64,000 nucleotides of DNA from Ascidiaceihabitans sp. (lineage in GTDB: Bacteria; Pseudomonadota; Alphaproteobacteria; Rhodobacterales; Rhodobacteraceae), in the NCBI GenBank assembly GCA_028825475.1, contig JAPKAB010000005.1, positions 1 through 64,000 of the forward strand. Direction: 5' to 3'. The stretch's first letter is position 1. The number at the start of each line of letters is the position of its first letter. Below the pieces are notes generated by a model that worked only from the letters and a program-made list of their open reading frames with translations, ran no database searches and was not told the origin of the DNA. Positions 43,725 through 52,726 of the stretch are shown one piece after another. The translations under genes and the position numbers were made by a program.

Positions 43725-44477
43725 ATGACCACGCTACCAAACCTCACCCAAAAGAAACTGGGCCTCGTCATTGACCTCGACACCTGTGTCGGCTGCCACG
43801 CTTGCGTGATCTCGTGCAAAGGCTGGAACACCGAAAACTACGGCGCGCCACTGTCAGACCAAAACGCCTATGGCGCGGACAACTCGGGCACCTTCCTGAA
43901 TCGTGTCCACAGTTTCGAAGTCCAGCCAACAGGCGACGAAGCAGCCGCACAGCTGATCCACTTCCCCAAATCCTGCCTGCACTGCGAAGACGCACCCTGC
44001 GTCACCGTGTGCCCAACAGGCGCAAGCTACAAACGCGAAGAAGACGGCATTGTTCTAGTCAATGAACAAGACTGCATCGGTTGCGGTCTTTGCGCATGGG
44101 CCTGTCCATACGGCGCACGCGAACTTGATCAAGCCGAAGGCGTGATGAAGAAATGCACACTCTGCGTGGACCGCATCTACAACGAAAACCTCGAAGAGGT
44201 TGACCGTGTCCCAACATGTGTACGCACCTGCCCATCAGGCGCGCGTCACTTTGGTGATCTGGGTGACGAAAACTCTGACGTTTCCAAACTGGTCGCTGAA
44301 CGCGGTGGTATGGACCTGATGCCAGAACAAGGTACAAAGCCAGTTAACAAATACCTGCCACCACGGCCCAAGGACGCGCTACCAGAATTCGACGTTCTAG
44401 CGCCCTTCCTTGAACCTGTAGCGCAAGAGGCCAAAGGCTTCCTTGGCTGGCTCGACAAAACACTGGAGAAACTCTGA
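43725..44477 (+). CDS. soeB: sulfite dehydrogenase iron-sulfur subunit SoeB
   Basis: A 250-residue electron-transfer subunit with four 4Fe-4S cysteine clusters: CVGCHACVISCKGWN, CLHCEDAPCVTVCP, CIGCGLCAWACP and CTLCVDRI followed by CVRTCP. This matches the DmsB/SoeB group. It passes electrons from SoeA to the membrane anchor. The ATG has GGAG upstream, and the stop overlaps soeC by 1 nt. Confidence 0.92.
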   Translation: MTTLPNLTQKKLGLVIDLDTCVGCHACVISCKGWNTENYGAPLSDQNAYGADNSGTFLNRVHSFEVQPTGDEAAAQLIHFPKSCLHCEDAPCVTVCPTGASYKREEDGIVLVNEQDCIGCGLCAWACPYGARELDQAEGVMKKCTLCVDRIYNENLEEVDRVPTCVRTCPSGARHFGDLGDENSDVSKLVAERGGMDLMPEQGTKPVNKYLPPRPKDALPEFDVLAPFLEPVAQEAKGFLGWLDKTLEKL

Positions 44478-45349
44478 TGCATCCCGCACCATCCGTCATC
44501 ATCTTCACCACATTCTCCGGCTTAGGCTTTGGCCTTCTGTTCTGGCTTGGGATCGACCCAACGCCACCAACAGGTTGGGTCGCTTTTGTCTTCTGGCTGA
44601 TCGCCTACGCAATGGCAGTGGGCGGCTTGCTGTCCTCAACCTTCCACCTTGGCCGTCCAGAACGGTTCCTTAAGGCGTTCAGCCAATGGCGCTCTAGCTG
44701 GCTCAGCCGCGAAGGTATCGCAGCCGTAACCACGCTGGTTGCTATGGGCCTGTACGGCCTTGGCCTCGTGTTCTTTGGCACCGCTTGGCAACCTCTTGGA
44801 TGGCTTGGCGCACTTGGCGCACTGGCGACCGTGTTCACCACCTCAATGATCTATACCCAGATGAAGACCATTCCACGTTGGAACATGAACCTGACACCTG
44901 CAATGTTCATGTCATACGCGTTGGCTGGCGGTGCATTGCTAAAGGGTAACATCACAATGGCGATCGTCCTTTTGGCCATCGCTGGTGTGGTCCAAGTGTT
45001 CACTTGGGTCATGGGCGACAAAGCCTTTGAAAACTCAGGCACCACAATGGCCACGGCAACCGGCCTTGGAAACATCGGCAGCGTGCGCGCCTTTGAACCA
45101 CCGCACACAGGTACCAACTATCTGATGCGCGAATTCATCCACGTGGTAGGGCGCAAGCACAGCCAAAAGCTGCGCATCATCGGTGTGGTAATCGGGATCG
45201 TTGTTCCAGTCGTCTTGCTGCTCTTGCCAATCGGTCACTGGATCGCATTGATCGCTGTGGCCAGCCACATCGCAGGTGTCCTTGCCTCGCGTTGGTTGTT
45301 CTTTGCAGAAGCAGAGCACGTCGTTGGCCTGTACTACGGCAAACGCTAA
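44477..45349 (+). CDS. soeC: sulfite dehydrogenase membrane anchor subunit SoeC (DmsC-like)
   Basis: A 290-residue membrane protein with about eight hydrophobic segments and DmsC-like features (SSTFHLGRPERFLKAFSQWRSSWLSREGI). It anchors SoeAB at the cytoplasmic face of the membrane and delivers electrons to quinone. It is the last gene of the xsc-pta-tauE-soeABC operon, followed by a hairpin terminator. Confidence 0.92.
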   Translation: MHPAPSVIIFTTFSGLGFGLLFWLGIDPTPPTGWVAFVFWLIAYAMAVGGLLSSTFHLGRPERFLKAFSQWRSSWLSREGIAAVTTLVAMGLYGLGLVFFGTAWQPLGWLGALGALATVFTTSMIYTQMKTIPRWNMNLTPAMFMSYALAGGALLKGNITMAIVLLAIAGVVQVFTWVMGDKAFENSGTTMATATGLGNIGSVRAFEPPHTGTNYLMREFIHVVGRKHSQKLRIIGVVIGIVVPVVLLLLPIGHWIALIAVASHIAGVLASRWLFFAEAEHVVGLYYGKR

Positions 45350-45383
45350 AAAACCTGTGCGGCACCTGACGGGCGCCGCACAG
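45348..45383 (-). terminator. bidirectional terminator between soeC and the methyltransferase gene
   Basis: CTGTGCGGC / GCCGCACAG, a 9-bp stem (45355-45363 and 45375-45383). On the minus strand it is followed by GTTTTTTA, serving the methyltransferase gene best; it may also stop soeC transcription. Confidence 0.75.
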
Positions 45384-45404
45384 CTTCGCTTTACTTCATA
45401 AGAC

Positions 45405-46019
45405 CTACGGTTTCTGCGCCACGATGAAGACCCGCGGAACCATCCCGCCCTGAACCAGCTTTTCGGCAACCTTGAAGCCAGCGTTCTCAAGCAAGCCAAT
45501 CAAACTTTCCTCGCTCAGGCTGCGCACAAACGGCGCTTTACCAATGGCCCGCATCAACGGGATCACCAACGGTAACAGCCATAGCCCATCTTTCAACAAG
45601 CCCGTTTTTGAAATCAATAAACCGCCTGAAGGCAGAGCTTTGTAAATTTCGGCCAGCGTGTTTTCCAGATCAGGCAAAAGATGCAAAAGGTTCAGCGCAA
45701 GGACCACATCATTGGATCCCGACGTCATCACGCCCGCGTCTTGTACTGCAAAGCTTAGGTTCTGGGGCGATTGTTCAGTCAATTTGCCCTGTGCAATTTC
45801 AACCATTTTCGATGCGACATCTGTTCCAATATAGCGGTCCACACTGTCAGCCAACTCAAGCGCTGTTGACCCCGTCCCACACCCCAACTCAATAACACGG
45901 TGATGAGGCTGAAGGATTTCACGCATCCGATCAAGCGTCTCTTCGTACGCCGGTATGTCACCAATCGTATCTTTTGCGTATTTTGGGGCTGCTTTGTTCC
46001 AGAATGCTGCGTTGGTCAT
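45405..46019 (-). CDS. class I SAM-dependent methyltransferase
   Basis: A 204-residue methyltransferase with the SAM-binding motif VIELGCGTGSTALELA, an acidic loop after the second strand (YIGTDVASKMVEIA), motif IV NDVVLALNLLHLL and a hydrophobic stretch near the C-terminus. The substrate is unknown. The ATG at 46019 with AAGGA upstream is chosen; a TTG two codons upstream is less likely. It is divergent from a LysR gene, which probably regulates it. Confidence 0.85.
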   Translation of the reverse strand: MTNAAFWNKAAPKYAKDTIGDIPAYEETLDRMREILQPHHRVIELGCGTGSTALELADSVDRYIGTDVASKMVEIAQGKLTEQSPQNLSFAVQDAGVMTSGSNDVVLALNLLHLLPDLENTLAEIYKALPSGGLLISKTGLLKDGLWLLPLVIPLMRAIGKAPFVRSLSEESLIGLLENAGFKVAEKLVQGGMVPRVFIVAQKP

Positions 46020-46095
46020 GATCAATCCTTTTCATTTCCTAGACCCTAACATTTGTATGATACGCTAAGGAATTGCCAAAAATTGCCTGAGTGGT

Positions 46096-46109
46096 ATGCA
46101 TATATGCAT
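46096..46109. promoter_or_regulatory. 14-bp perfect palindrome over the LysR start
   Basis: ATGCATATATGCAT reads identically on both strands and covers the start region of the LysR gene, 77 bp upstream of the divergent methyltransferase gene. It may be an autoregulatory operator. Confidence 0.35.
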
Positions 46110-47019
46110 GAAACAGATCGCCTCAAACTTCGACTGGAACCACGCGCGCGCCTTTTTGGCCACCGCTGAAACCGGCTCGTTTTCCGCCGCGGCCCGTGCG
46201 CTGAACCTGACGCAACCGACACTGGGCCGCCAAGTCGCTGCATTTGAACAAAGCCTTGAGTTGGTTCTGTTTGAGCGGATCGGGCGCAAACTTGAACTCA
46301 CACCAGCAGGTTGTGATTTGTTAGACGAACTGCAAGGCATGGGCGACGCAGCCAACCGCGCATCCTTGGTGGCCTCAGGCCGTGGTCAATCAGTGGCTGG
46401 GGATGTCTGCATTTCAACAACCGATATGTTTGCATATTACGTGATGCCCCAAATCGTCACGGACCTGCAAAAGATCGCCCCACAAATTCGCATACGGGTG
46501 CTGGCCTCAAATTCCTTATCAGACCTGCAACGCCGCGAGGCGGACATCGCGGTGCGCCACGTTGCCCCCACACAACCTGAACTGATCAGCCGCAAAGTCT
46601 GCGAAGCCAAAGGGCGCATTTACGCCAGCCAATCCTACCTTGAACGCCACGGCGAGATCAAAACCTTGGAAGACGTAAGATCTGCACACTTCGTTGGCAT
46701 TGGCGAAAACGATGAGTTGTTGGATTTCCTCAAAAACTGGGGGCTGCCCATCACGCAAACCAATCTGCGGGTTTTGGGCGACAGTGGTCTTGTGGGTTGG
46801 CAGATGGCCCGTCAGGGGCTTGGGATTTCGGCCATGACCGACGACATTGCGCACCACTTTCCAGAGATGAAATTGGTCCTTCCCGAACTGGAGCCCATTC
46901 CGGTCCCCTATTGGCTGACCACGCACAAGGAACTTCATTCCTCAAAACGAATCCGGTTGGTATATGATCGAATTGCAGAAACCTTGTCCGCGAACAAATT
47001 GCCGGTGCGCGTGGGCTAG
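46096..47019 (+). CDS. LysR family transcriptional regulator
   Basis: A 307-residue LysR protein. The N-terminal helix-turn-helix contains ARAFLATAETGSFSAAARALNLTQPTLGRQVAAFEQSLELVLFER, and an effector-binding domain follows. The first ATG (46096) and a second at 46108 are both possible; neither has a strong Shine-Dalgarno sequence. It is divergent from the SAM-dependent methyltransferase gene, its likely target. Confidence 0.9.
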   Translation: MHICMKQIASNFDWNHARAFLATAETGSFSAAARALNLTQPTLGRQVAAFEQSLELVLFERIGRKLELTPAGCDLLDELQGMGDAANRASLVASGRGQSVAGDVCISTTDMFAYYVMPQIVTDLQKIAPQIRIRVLASNSLSDLQRREADIAVRHVAPTQPELISRKVCEAKGRIYASQSYLERHGEIKTLEDVRSAHFVGIGENDELLDFLKNWGLPITQTNLRVLGDSGLVGWQMARQGLGISAMTDDIAHHFPEMKLVLPELEPIPVPYWLTTHKELHSSKRIRLVYDRIAETLSANKLPVRVG

Positions 47020-47090
47020 TCCCAACCGATCCGTTCACCGACCAAATACCGACGTTATACCGACACGATACCAACATTGAAAAACCAACA

Positions 47091-47118
47091 AAAAAGGCGG
47101 GGAAAAACCCCGCTCTTT
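47091..47118 (-). terminator. intrinsic terminator of dapA
   Basis: GCGGGG / CCCCGC stem with an aaaaa loop (47097-47102 and 47108-47113). On the minus strand it is followed by CTTTTTTG, 22 nt after the dapA stop. It may also serve the convergent LysR gene. Confidence 0.8.
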
Positions 47119-47140
47119 GTCGTAGTAATTGTTGCTTGGT

Positions 47141-48013
47141 TTACAGCAAACCAGCGTGCTTTAGCCCCGCATCAAGCAGTGCTTTTGTCTCGTCTGTCAG
47201 CTCTGTGAGGGGCAAACGCACCTCGTCGCTGCAAAGACCTAGGCACGACATTGCATACTTCGCGCCGACCAATCCTGGCTCTGTAAAGATGGCTTTGTGC
47301 AGTGGCATAACCTTGTCTTGGATCTCAAGCGCAGTCACGTAATCACCCGCCAAACATGCTGTTTGCATCTTGGACAAAAGCCCCGGTGCCACGTTCGCTG
47401 TGACAGAGATACAACCTGTGCCGCCTTGGGCGTTAAAGCCGTGTGCCGTGGCGTCTTCGCCAGACAATTGGATAAAGTCGGAACCGCATGCAAGACGCTG
47501 ATCACAGACCCGTGCCAAATCGCCAGTAGCGTCTTTAACACCCACTATACGTGGGAGTTTGGCCAGTTCAGCCATTGTCGCAGGTGTCATATCAACAACA
47601 GAGCGACCCGGGATATTGTAGATGATAATTGGGATGTCAGCGCAGTCATGCAATGCAGTGAAATGCGCGATCAAGCCACGTTGTGTTGGCTTGTTGTAAT
47701 ACGGTGTCACGACCAATGCCGCGTCCGCACCAGCTTCGGCTGCGAACTGCACAAGGCGCATCGCCTCAACGGTGTTGTTAGACCCAGCACCAGCCACCAC
47801 AGGGATGCGGCCAGCAACGGCCTTCACAACTGTCGCGATGACTGTTTCGTGCTCTTCATGGGTTAGGGTTGGGCTTTCGCCAGTGGTGCCAACGGGGACG
47901 AGCCCGTGGCTTCCTTCTGAAATGTGCCATTCAACCAGTTTTTTCAGTGTATCCAGATCCAGCTCGCCGTTCTGAAACGGCGTGATGAGGGCAGGCATAG
48001 AACCTTTAAACAT
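47141..48013 (-). CDS. dapA: 4-hydroxy-tetrahydrodipicolinate synthase
   Basis: A 290-residue class I aldolase condensing pyruvate and aspartate semialdehyde in lysine and meso-diaminopimelate synthesis. Typical segments are [45 protein letters not shown] with the catalytic Tyr, and the Schiff-base Lys in [11 protein letters not shown]. The ATG at 48013 has AAAGGAG upstream. It is divergent from the lytic transglycosylase gene. Confidence 0.97.
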   Translation of the reverse strand: MFKGSMPALITPFQNGELDLDTLKKLVEWHISEGSHGLVPVGTTGESPTLTHEEHETVIATVVKAVAGRIPVVAGAGSNNTVEAMRLVQFAAEAGADAALVVTPYYNKPTQRGLIAHFTALHDCADIPIIIYNIPGRSVVDMTPATMAELAKLPRIVGVKDATGDLARVCDQRLACGSDFIQLSGEDATAHGFNAQGGTGCISVTANVAPGLLSKMQTACLAGDYVTALEIQDKVMPLHKAIFTEPGLVGAKYAMSCLGLCSDEVRLPLTELTDETKALLDAGLKHAGLL

Positions 48014-48137
48014 AGTCACGCTCCTTTTTTCATTGATGGCCGGCAAATGGCCTGTGAACCGCCTATGCCCCGATCGTGAGTTGAAGATCGAAACTTAAGC
48101 GATATGTTGCAAGGCTCTAGCCTTTGACCGATAGGAA

Positions 48138-50102
48138 ATGCAAGTGAAGTCACGCTTTGCGGTCGCTATGACCCTGATATTTGCGCTTGCGGCCCCAGCT
48201 GTGGCCGAACGCCCACGCCCATTGGGTTGGGCAATGGACGCTGTGCGTGCTGGAAATTGGGAAAATGCAGCTAGAATAGCCTCCCGTGATGGTGACGTTG
48301 CGGCAGATGTTGTGGAGTGGCATCGCCTACGTGCTGGACGTGGAAATTACGATGATGTGGCTGCGTTTTTAGAACGTCGGCCTGACTGGCCGGGCGAGGC
48401 ATATCTGCGTCGGCAATCTGAAAAGGTTGTGTTGGATGCAGGGCCCGCCAAACTCCAGTCGTTCTTTGCCCAAAACGCCCCACAAACGCCACGAGGTGTA
48501 TTGGCATACGCTGATGCTAAGCGTCCGCTGGGACAACCGTTTGAGGCCGATATCGTCCTTGCGTGGCGCACGATGCGCATGAGCGAAACCCACTATGCGC
48601 TGTTCCTATCTACATATGCTGATCTGCTAAAACCGCATCACAAGGCGCGTCTATCTAATATGCTGTGGGATGGTCAGGCCACCGACGCCCGCCTCATGCT
48701 AAAACTGGTCGATGAAGGGCAGCGGGCCTTAGCGGTTGCCCGCCTTTCGTTACAAAACCTAGATGACAACGTGAACCGCCTGATTAACAAAGTACCCCCA
48801 GCTTTGGGCGGTGATGCTGGCCTGCAATATGACCGGTTTGTTTGGCGTGCACGTAAAGGCAACCGCGCTGATGCCAAGGCGTTGCTGCGTGATCAATCAA
48901 CAAGCGCGGCTGCCTTGGGCCAACCCCAAAAATGGTCCAACCGCCGCCGTTCACTTGCCCGCGATGAAATGCGTGATGGTGACCCAAAGCTGGCCTACCA
49001 ATTGGCTTCACGCCACTACCTAACGGAAGGGTCCGCCTTTGCCGATCTTGAATGGTTGTCTGGTTACATTGCACTGCGAAAATTGAATGACCCTGTCACC
49101 GCGCTGGGACATTTCCTGCGTTTTGACAAAGCGATCCTTTCACCTATTTCAAAAGGCCGCGCAGGATATTGGATCGGGCGTGCTTATGATGCACTCGATG
49201 ATCCGGCCCAAGCGGATCAAGCGTATACAAACGCTGCACAGCACCAAACTTCGTTTTATGGATTGTTGGCCGCAGAACGCGCAGGATTGCCTTTTGACGT
49301 TGAGTTAGGTGGTGGCAGTGCTGTCCCTGATTGGCGCGGTTCTGCCCTTGCACAAGAGCCTCTATTTCAAGCGGGCCTCCTGCTTCAAGCATCAGGAGAA
49401 TTGGAAATTGCCGAACGTTTCTGGACCCATCTGGCCGAGCGCCTTGATCGAGATCAAGCGACACAGCTGGGTCAAGCAGCCATTGATGTGGGGCAGCCAC
49501 ACTTGGCAGTGATGATAGGAAAGCGTGTGGCACAACGCGCGATTACTTTGACCGAACCTTATTATGCTTTGCATCCTGTGGCGCAACGCGACCTGCCCAT
49601 GGCTACAGAGATGGTATTGGCCATTGCCCGACGCGAAAGCGAATTTGACCCTAAGGTTCAAAGCGGTGTGGGTGCCCGCGGATTGATGCAGATTATGCCT
49701 GCCACTGCGCAAGAGGTTGCAGGAAAACTTGGCCGTAGCGATGAACATTCAACCGCACGACTGACCCAAGACCCCGATTACAATTCCGATCTGGGTGCTG
49801 CATTTCTATCCACATTGGCAGGGCGATTTGAAGGGAACGTTGTCATGATGTCCGCCGCCTACAACGCGGGCCCCAGCCGCCCAATCCGCTGGGCAGAACA
49901 ATATGGTGATCCGCGTAGCCGTACGGATGTTGTGGACTGGATTGAACACATTCCGTTTCGGGAAACGCGCAATTACGTGATGCGCGTCACTGAAAGCCTG
50001 CCGATTTATCGCGCCCGTTTGGGAAAAACAGCGCTGCCAATCGGGTTCACGGAAGAACTGAAGGGATCAACTTTGCTGCCGTTCGCGCCAAAAGGTGAAT
50101 AG
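48138..50102 (+). CDS. soluble lytic murein transglycosylase (Slt70-like)
   Basis: A 654-residue periplasmic protein that cleaves peptidoglycan to 1,6-anhydromuropeptides. A signal peptide (FAVAMTLIFALAAPAVA) is followed by a long helical superhelix (about 30-460) and a C-terminal SLT domain with catalytic Glu in ARRESEFDPKVQSGVGARGLMQIMPATAQ and the AYNAGPSRP motif. AGGA lies too close to the ATG, so GTG at 48144 is a plausible true start. The 3' end overlaps the convergent EamA gene by 36 nt. Confidence 0.92.
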   Translation: MQVKSRFAVAMTLIFALAAPAVAERPRPLGWAMDAVRAGNWENAARIASRDGDVAADVVEWHRLRAGRGNYDDVAAFLERRPDWPGEAYLRRQSEKVVLDAGPAKLQSFFAQNAPQTPRGVLAYADAKRPLGQPFEADIVLAWRTMRMSETHYALFLSTYADLLKPHHKARLSNMLWDGQATDARLMLKLVDEGQRALAVARLSLQNLDDNVNRLINKVPPALGGDAGLQYDRFVWRARKGNRADAKALLRDQSTSAAALGQPQKWSNRRRSLARDEMRDGDPKLAYQLASRHYLTEGSAFADLEWLSGYIALRKLNDPVTALGHFLRFDKAILSPISKGRAGYWIGRAYDALDDPAQADQAYTNAAQHQTSFYGLLAAERAGLPFDVELGGGSAVPDWRGSALAQEPLFQAGLLLQASGELEIAERFWTHLAERLDRDQATQLGQAAIDVGQPHLAVMIGKRVAQRAITLTEPYYALHPVAQRDLPMATEMVLAIARRESEFDPKVQSGVGARGLMQIMPATAQEVAGKLGRSDEHSTARLTQDPDYNSDLGAAFLSTLAGRFEGNVVMMSAAYNAGPSRPIRWAEQYGDPRSRTDVVDWIEHIPFRETRNYVMRVTESLPIYRARLGKTALPIGFTEELKGSTLLPFAPKGE

Positions 50103-50927
50103 GCCCGCACCGACAACAATCGCTGCACCAATACTGACGTTCAACGCGATCATCTCTCCAAAGACCGTCACGCCAATCATCGCACCAAACACAAGATGGA
50201 AATAGGCGAATGGTTGGACCGCGCTGGCTTCTGCTGTCTCGTAACACTTGATCAGCAACCAGTGTCCAAACGCGCCAGTGACACACAATGCTGCCATCCA
50301 AACCCAATCAGATGAAATCATCGGTTCCCAGAACCAAATCCCGACACAGGTCATGAAAACGCTGCCCACTGTACCCGTCCAGAAAAAGCTGGTGGCCGTG
50401 CTGTCGAGGCGCGCAGCGTATCGTGTGAGCAATGCATAAAGCGCAAACATGATCGCAGAGATAAGCGGCAAGATCGCAACAACATCAAACACGCCAATAC
50501 CTGGCTGAAGGATGATCAAGACCCCAACAAACCCAACTGCAATCGCGGCCCAGCGCCGCCACCCAACTTGCTCGCCCAAGACCGGCCCAGAAAGAGCAGC
50601 GACCATCAATGGATAGCAAATGAAGATCGCGAGTGTTTCAACCAGTCCCAAGAAAGTAAGTGCCAAAATCGCAACGCAAATTTCGGCAGCCAGCAGAACA
50701 GCACGCCCTATCTGCAATAGCGGCTGTTTGGTATGGGCCGCCGCGCGCAGCCCGCCAGCGCCACGAGACGCAATTGTCATGACAAAAAATGCAAAGAACC
50801 AATAGCGGATCATCACCACCATCAGCACATTGTATTCGCTGGCCAAGTGGCGTGAAATTCCATCTTGGACCGCAAACACGAATGTCGCTGCGACCATCAG
50901 CATAATGCCTGCGCGGGGGTTATTCAT
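50067..50927 (-). CDS. EamA family (DMT superfamily) transporter
   Basis: A 286-residue membrane protein with ten predicted helices in two EamA repeats. The N-terminus reads AGIMLMVAATFVFAVQDGISRHLASEYNVLMVVMIRYWFFAF and the second repeat begins near GHWLLIKCYETAEASAVQPFAYFHLVFG. It probably exports small metabolites; the substrate is unknown. It overlaps the mnmD gene by 4 nt, so the two are co-translated. Confidence 0.9.
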   Translation of the reverse strand: MNNPRAGIMLMVAATFVFAVQDGISRHLASEYNVLMVVMIRYWFFAFFVMTIASRGAGGLRAAAHTKQPLLQIGRAVLLAAEICVAILALTFLGLVETLAIFICYPLMVAALSGPVLGEQVGWRRWAAIAVGFVGVLIILQPGIGVFDVVAILPLISAIMFALYALLTRYAARLDSTATSFFWTGTVGSVFMTCVGIWFWEPMISSDWVWMAALCVTGAFGHWLLIKCYETAEASAVQPFAYFHLVFGAMIGVTVFGEMIALNVSIGAAIVVGAGLFTFWRERQQS

Positions 50928-51610
50928 GTTGCGGGAACTCCAAATTGCGCAACGGTCATATGCCGTTTACGCCCATAGCCTTTAATCCGTTGTACGTGGA
51001 AACCAGCGTCTGACAATCCCCTGCGTACAAATCCCGCCGCCGTATAAGTGGCTGCGGTCCCGTCTGCGGTTGTATGATCCCCAACCGCCTGCATCAATTC
51101 TGGGGTCCACAGTTCGGGGTTCTTGGCAGGCGAAAAGCCATCCAAAAACCATGCGTCCGCTTTGCCATGCCATTGGGGCAAGGTTTCGCGTGCATCGCCC
51201 ATGATTACGTTCAGCGTGATATTTGGCGCGTATTGGATGGGTTGCAAGTTCGCCCCCCAACGGCGCACCAAAGGGGCCGCTAACTCTGCCAGTTCTGGGA
51301 ATGCGGACAACGCGCGTTCCATTTCCAGATCTGTCATAGGAAACGCTTCAAAACTAGTGAAGTGCAGATGCCCTTCAGTTCCAGACGCCCGCCAGGCCTG
51401 AACCGCAGTTAAGAACCCCAACCCCGTACCAAAGCCTAGTTCCCCAATGTGAAAACCACCGCAAAAGCGCGTGGGCAATTCATTGCCCGTCAAAAAGACA
51501 TGACGCGTTTCTTCCAGCCCATTATCCATGCTGAAATATGGGTCATCAAACTGGTTGGAGACAGGAACCCCGCTGTCGCGCCATTCTAGATCTGCTTGCT
51601 GGTCCTGCAT
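50924..51610 (-). CDS. mnmD: tRNA 5-(aminomethyl)uridine(34) methyltransferase MnmD
   Basis: A 228-residue SAM-dependent methyltransferase equal to the N-terminal domain of MnmC, completing mnm5(s2)U at tRNA wobble position 34. Signatures are GFHIGELGFGTGLGFLTAVQAW and DAWFLDGFSPAKNPELWTPELM. The FAD domain found fused in E. coli MnmC is absent here; a separate FAD oxidoreductase is divergently encoded 69 bp away. Confidence 0.9.
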   Translation of the reverse strand: MQDQQADLEWRDSGVPVSNQFDDPYFSMDNGLEETRHVFLTGNELPTRFCGGFHIGELGFGTGLGFLTAVQAWRASGTEGHLHFTSFEAFPMTDLEMERALSAFPELAELAAPLVRRWGANLQPIQYAPNITLNVIMGDARETLPQWHGKADAWFLDGFSPAKNPELWTPELMQAVGDHTTADGTAATYTAAGFVRRGLSDAGFHVQRIKGYGRKRHMTVAQFGVPAT

Positions 51611-51679
51611 TGGCTTGCCCTATATGTATCCCATAAGCGGGACTTCGATTTTAGGCGACTGTGAAGAAAGGCGATCACT

Positions 51680-52726
51680 TTGACAACGGCTGACATCACC
51701 ATTCGAGGCACGGGTATCTTGGGGTTATCCATAGCATGGGCCTGCACCCTGCGCGGTGCCAAAGTGTGCTTGGTTGATCCCAATGGGCCTGCCTTTGGCA
51801 GCAGTGGCAGTATTGTTGGTGCCCTATCCCCCCACGTCCCCGAAAGATGGGAACCGAAAAAGCAGTTTCAGTTGGAAAGCCTTTTGATGGCCCAAGACTT
51901 TTGGGACAGGGTGACAGAACACGGCGGCCTTAGAACCGGCTACATGCGCACCGGACGTCTGCAGCCAATCGCCACCGACAATGTGCTAAAACTGTCCCAA
52001 ACGCGATCTGAGGCCGCAAAAACGCTTTGGCAAGGCCATGCGCAGTGGTCCGTCATTCCATCCGATCCGGCGAACCCTTGGGAACCACGCAGTCCCACCG
52101 GCATGTTGATCCACGACAACCTTAGCGCCCACATGCATCCACGCATGGCTTGCGCCGCATTGGTTGCCGCGCTGCAGTCCAAAGGCGTCGAGGTAGTGAC
52201 CGACGCACCTGACGTTGGACAAACAATTTGGGCAACTGGCGCGCAAGGTTTGGCAGACCTAAGCGAAGTATATCAACACGAAGTAGGTGCTGGTGAAAAA
52301 GGACAAGCCGCGTTGCTAAAGTTTGATATGCCCAATGCCCCACAACTATATGCCGATTACCTACATGTGATCCCTCATGAAAACGGTACCGTTGGCGTTG
52401 GGTCCACATCAGAGCGCTATTTTGACGATCCAAAATCAACCGATGAGCAGCTCGAAGATATCATTAACCGCATACGCATTGCGCTACCCGTTTTGGCTGA
52501 TGCACCCGTGATTGAAAGATGGGCTGGGTTGCGGCCACGTTCGCGCACACGCGCACCAATGCTGGGTGCGTTGCCGGATCGCCCTGATCATTTCGTCGCA
52601 AACGGCGGCTTCAAAATTGCCTTTGGGTTGGCACCAAAAATCGCGGAGGTTATGGCCGATCTCGCTTTAGAGGATCGTAACAACATTCCCGATATTTTTG
52701 ATATTCGCGCCTCACTAAAGCCTTAG
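51680..52726 (+). CDS. FAD-dependent oxidoreductase, MnmC C-terminal-domain-like
   Basis: A 348-residue DAO-fold flavoprotein. The FAD motif is ITIRGTGILGLSIAWACTLRGAKVCLVD, and the C-terminal part has WAGLRPRSRTRAPMLGALP and GGFKIAFGLAPKIAEVMADL. Length and position beside mnmD suggest it does the oxidative step of MnmC (cmnm5U to nm5U). A free amino-acid oxidase is the alternative. The start is TTG at 51680 with AAAGG upstream; no better ATG exists. Confidence 0.78.
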   Translation: MTTADITIRGTGILGLSIAWACTLRGAKVCLVDPNGPAFGSSGSIVGALSPHVPERWEPKKQFQLESLLMAQDFWDRVTEHGGLRTGYMRTGRLQPIATDNVLKLSQTRSEAAKTLWQGHAQWSVIPSDPANPWEPRSPTGMLIHDNLSAHMHPRMACAALVAALQSKGVEVVTDAPDVGQTIWATGAQGLADLSEVYQHEVGAGEKGQAALLKFDMPNAPQLYADYLHVIPHENGTVGVGSTSERYFDDPKSTDEQLEDIINRIRIALPVLADAPVIERWAGLRPRSRTRAPMLGALPDRPDHFVANGGFKIAFGLAPKIAEVMADLALEDRNNIPDIFDIRASLKP

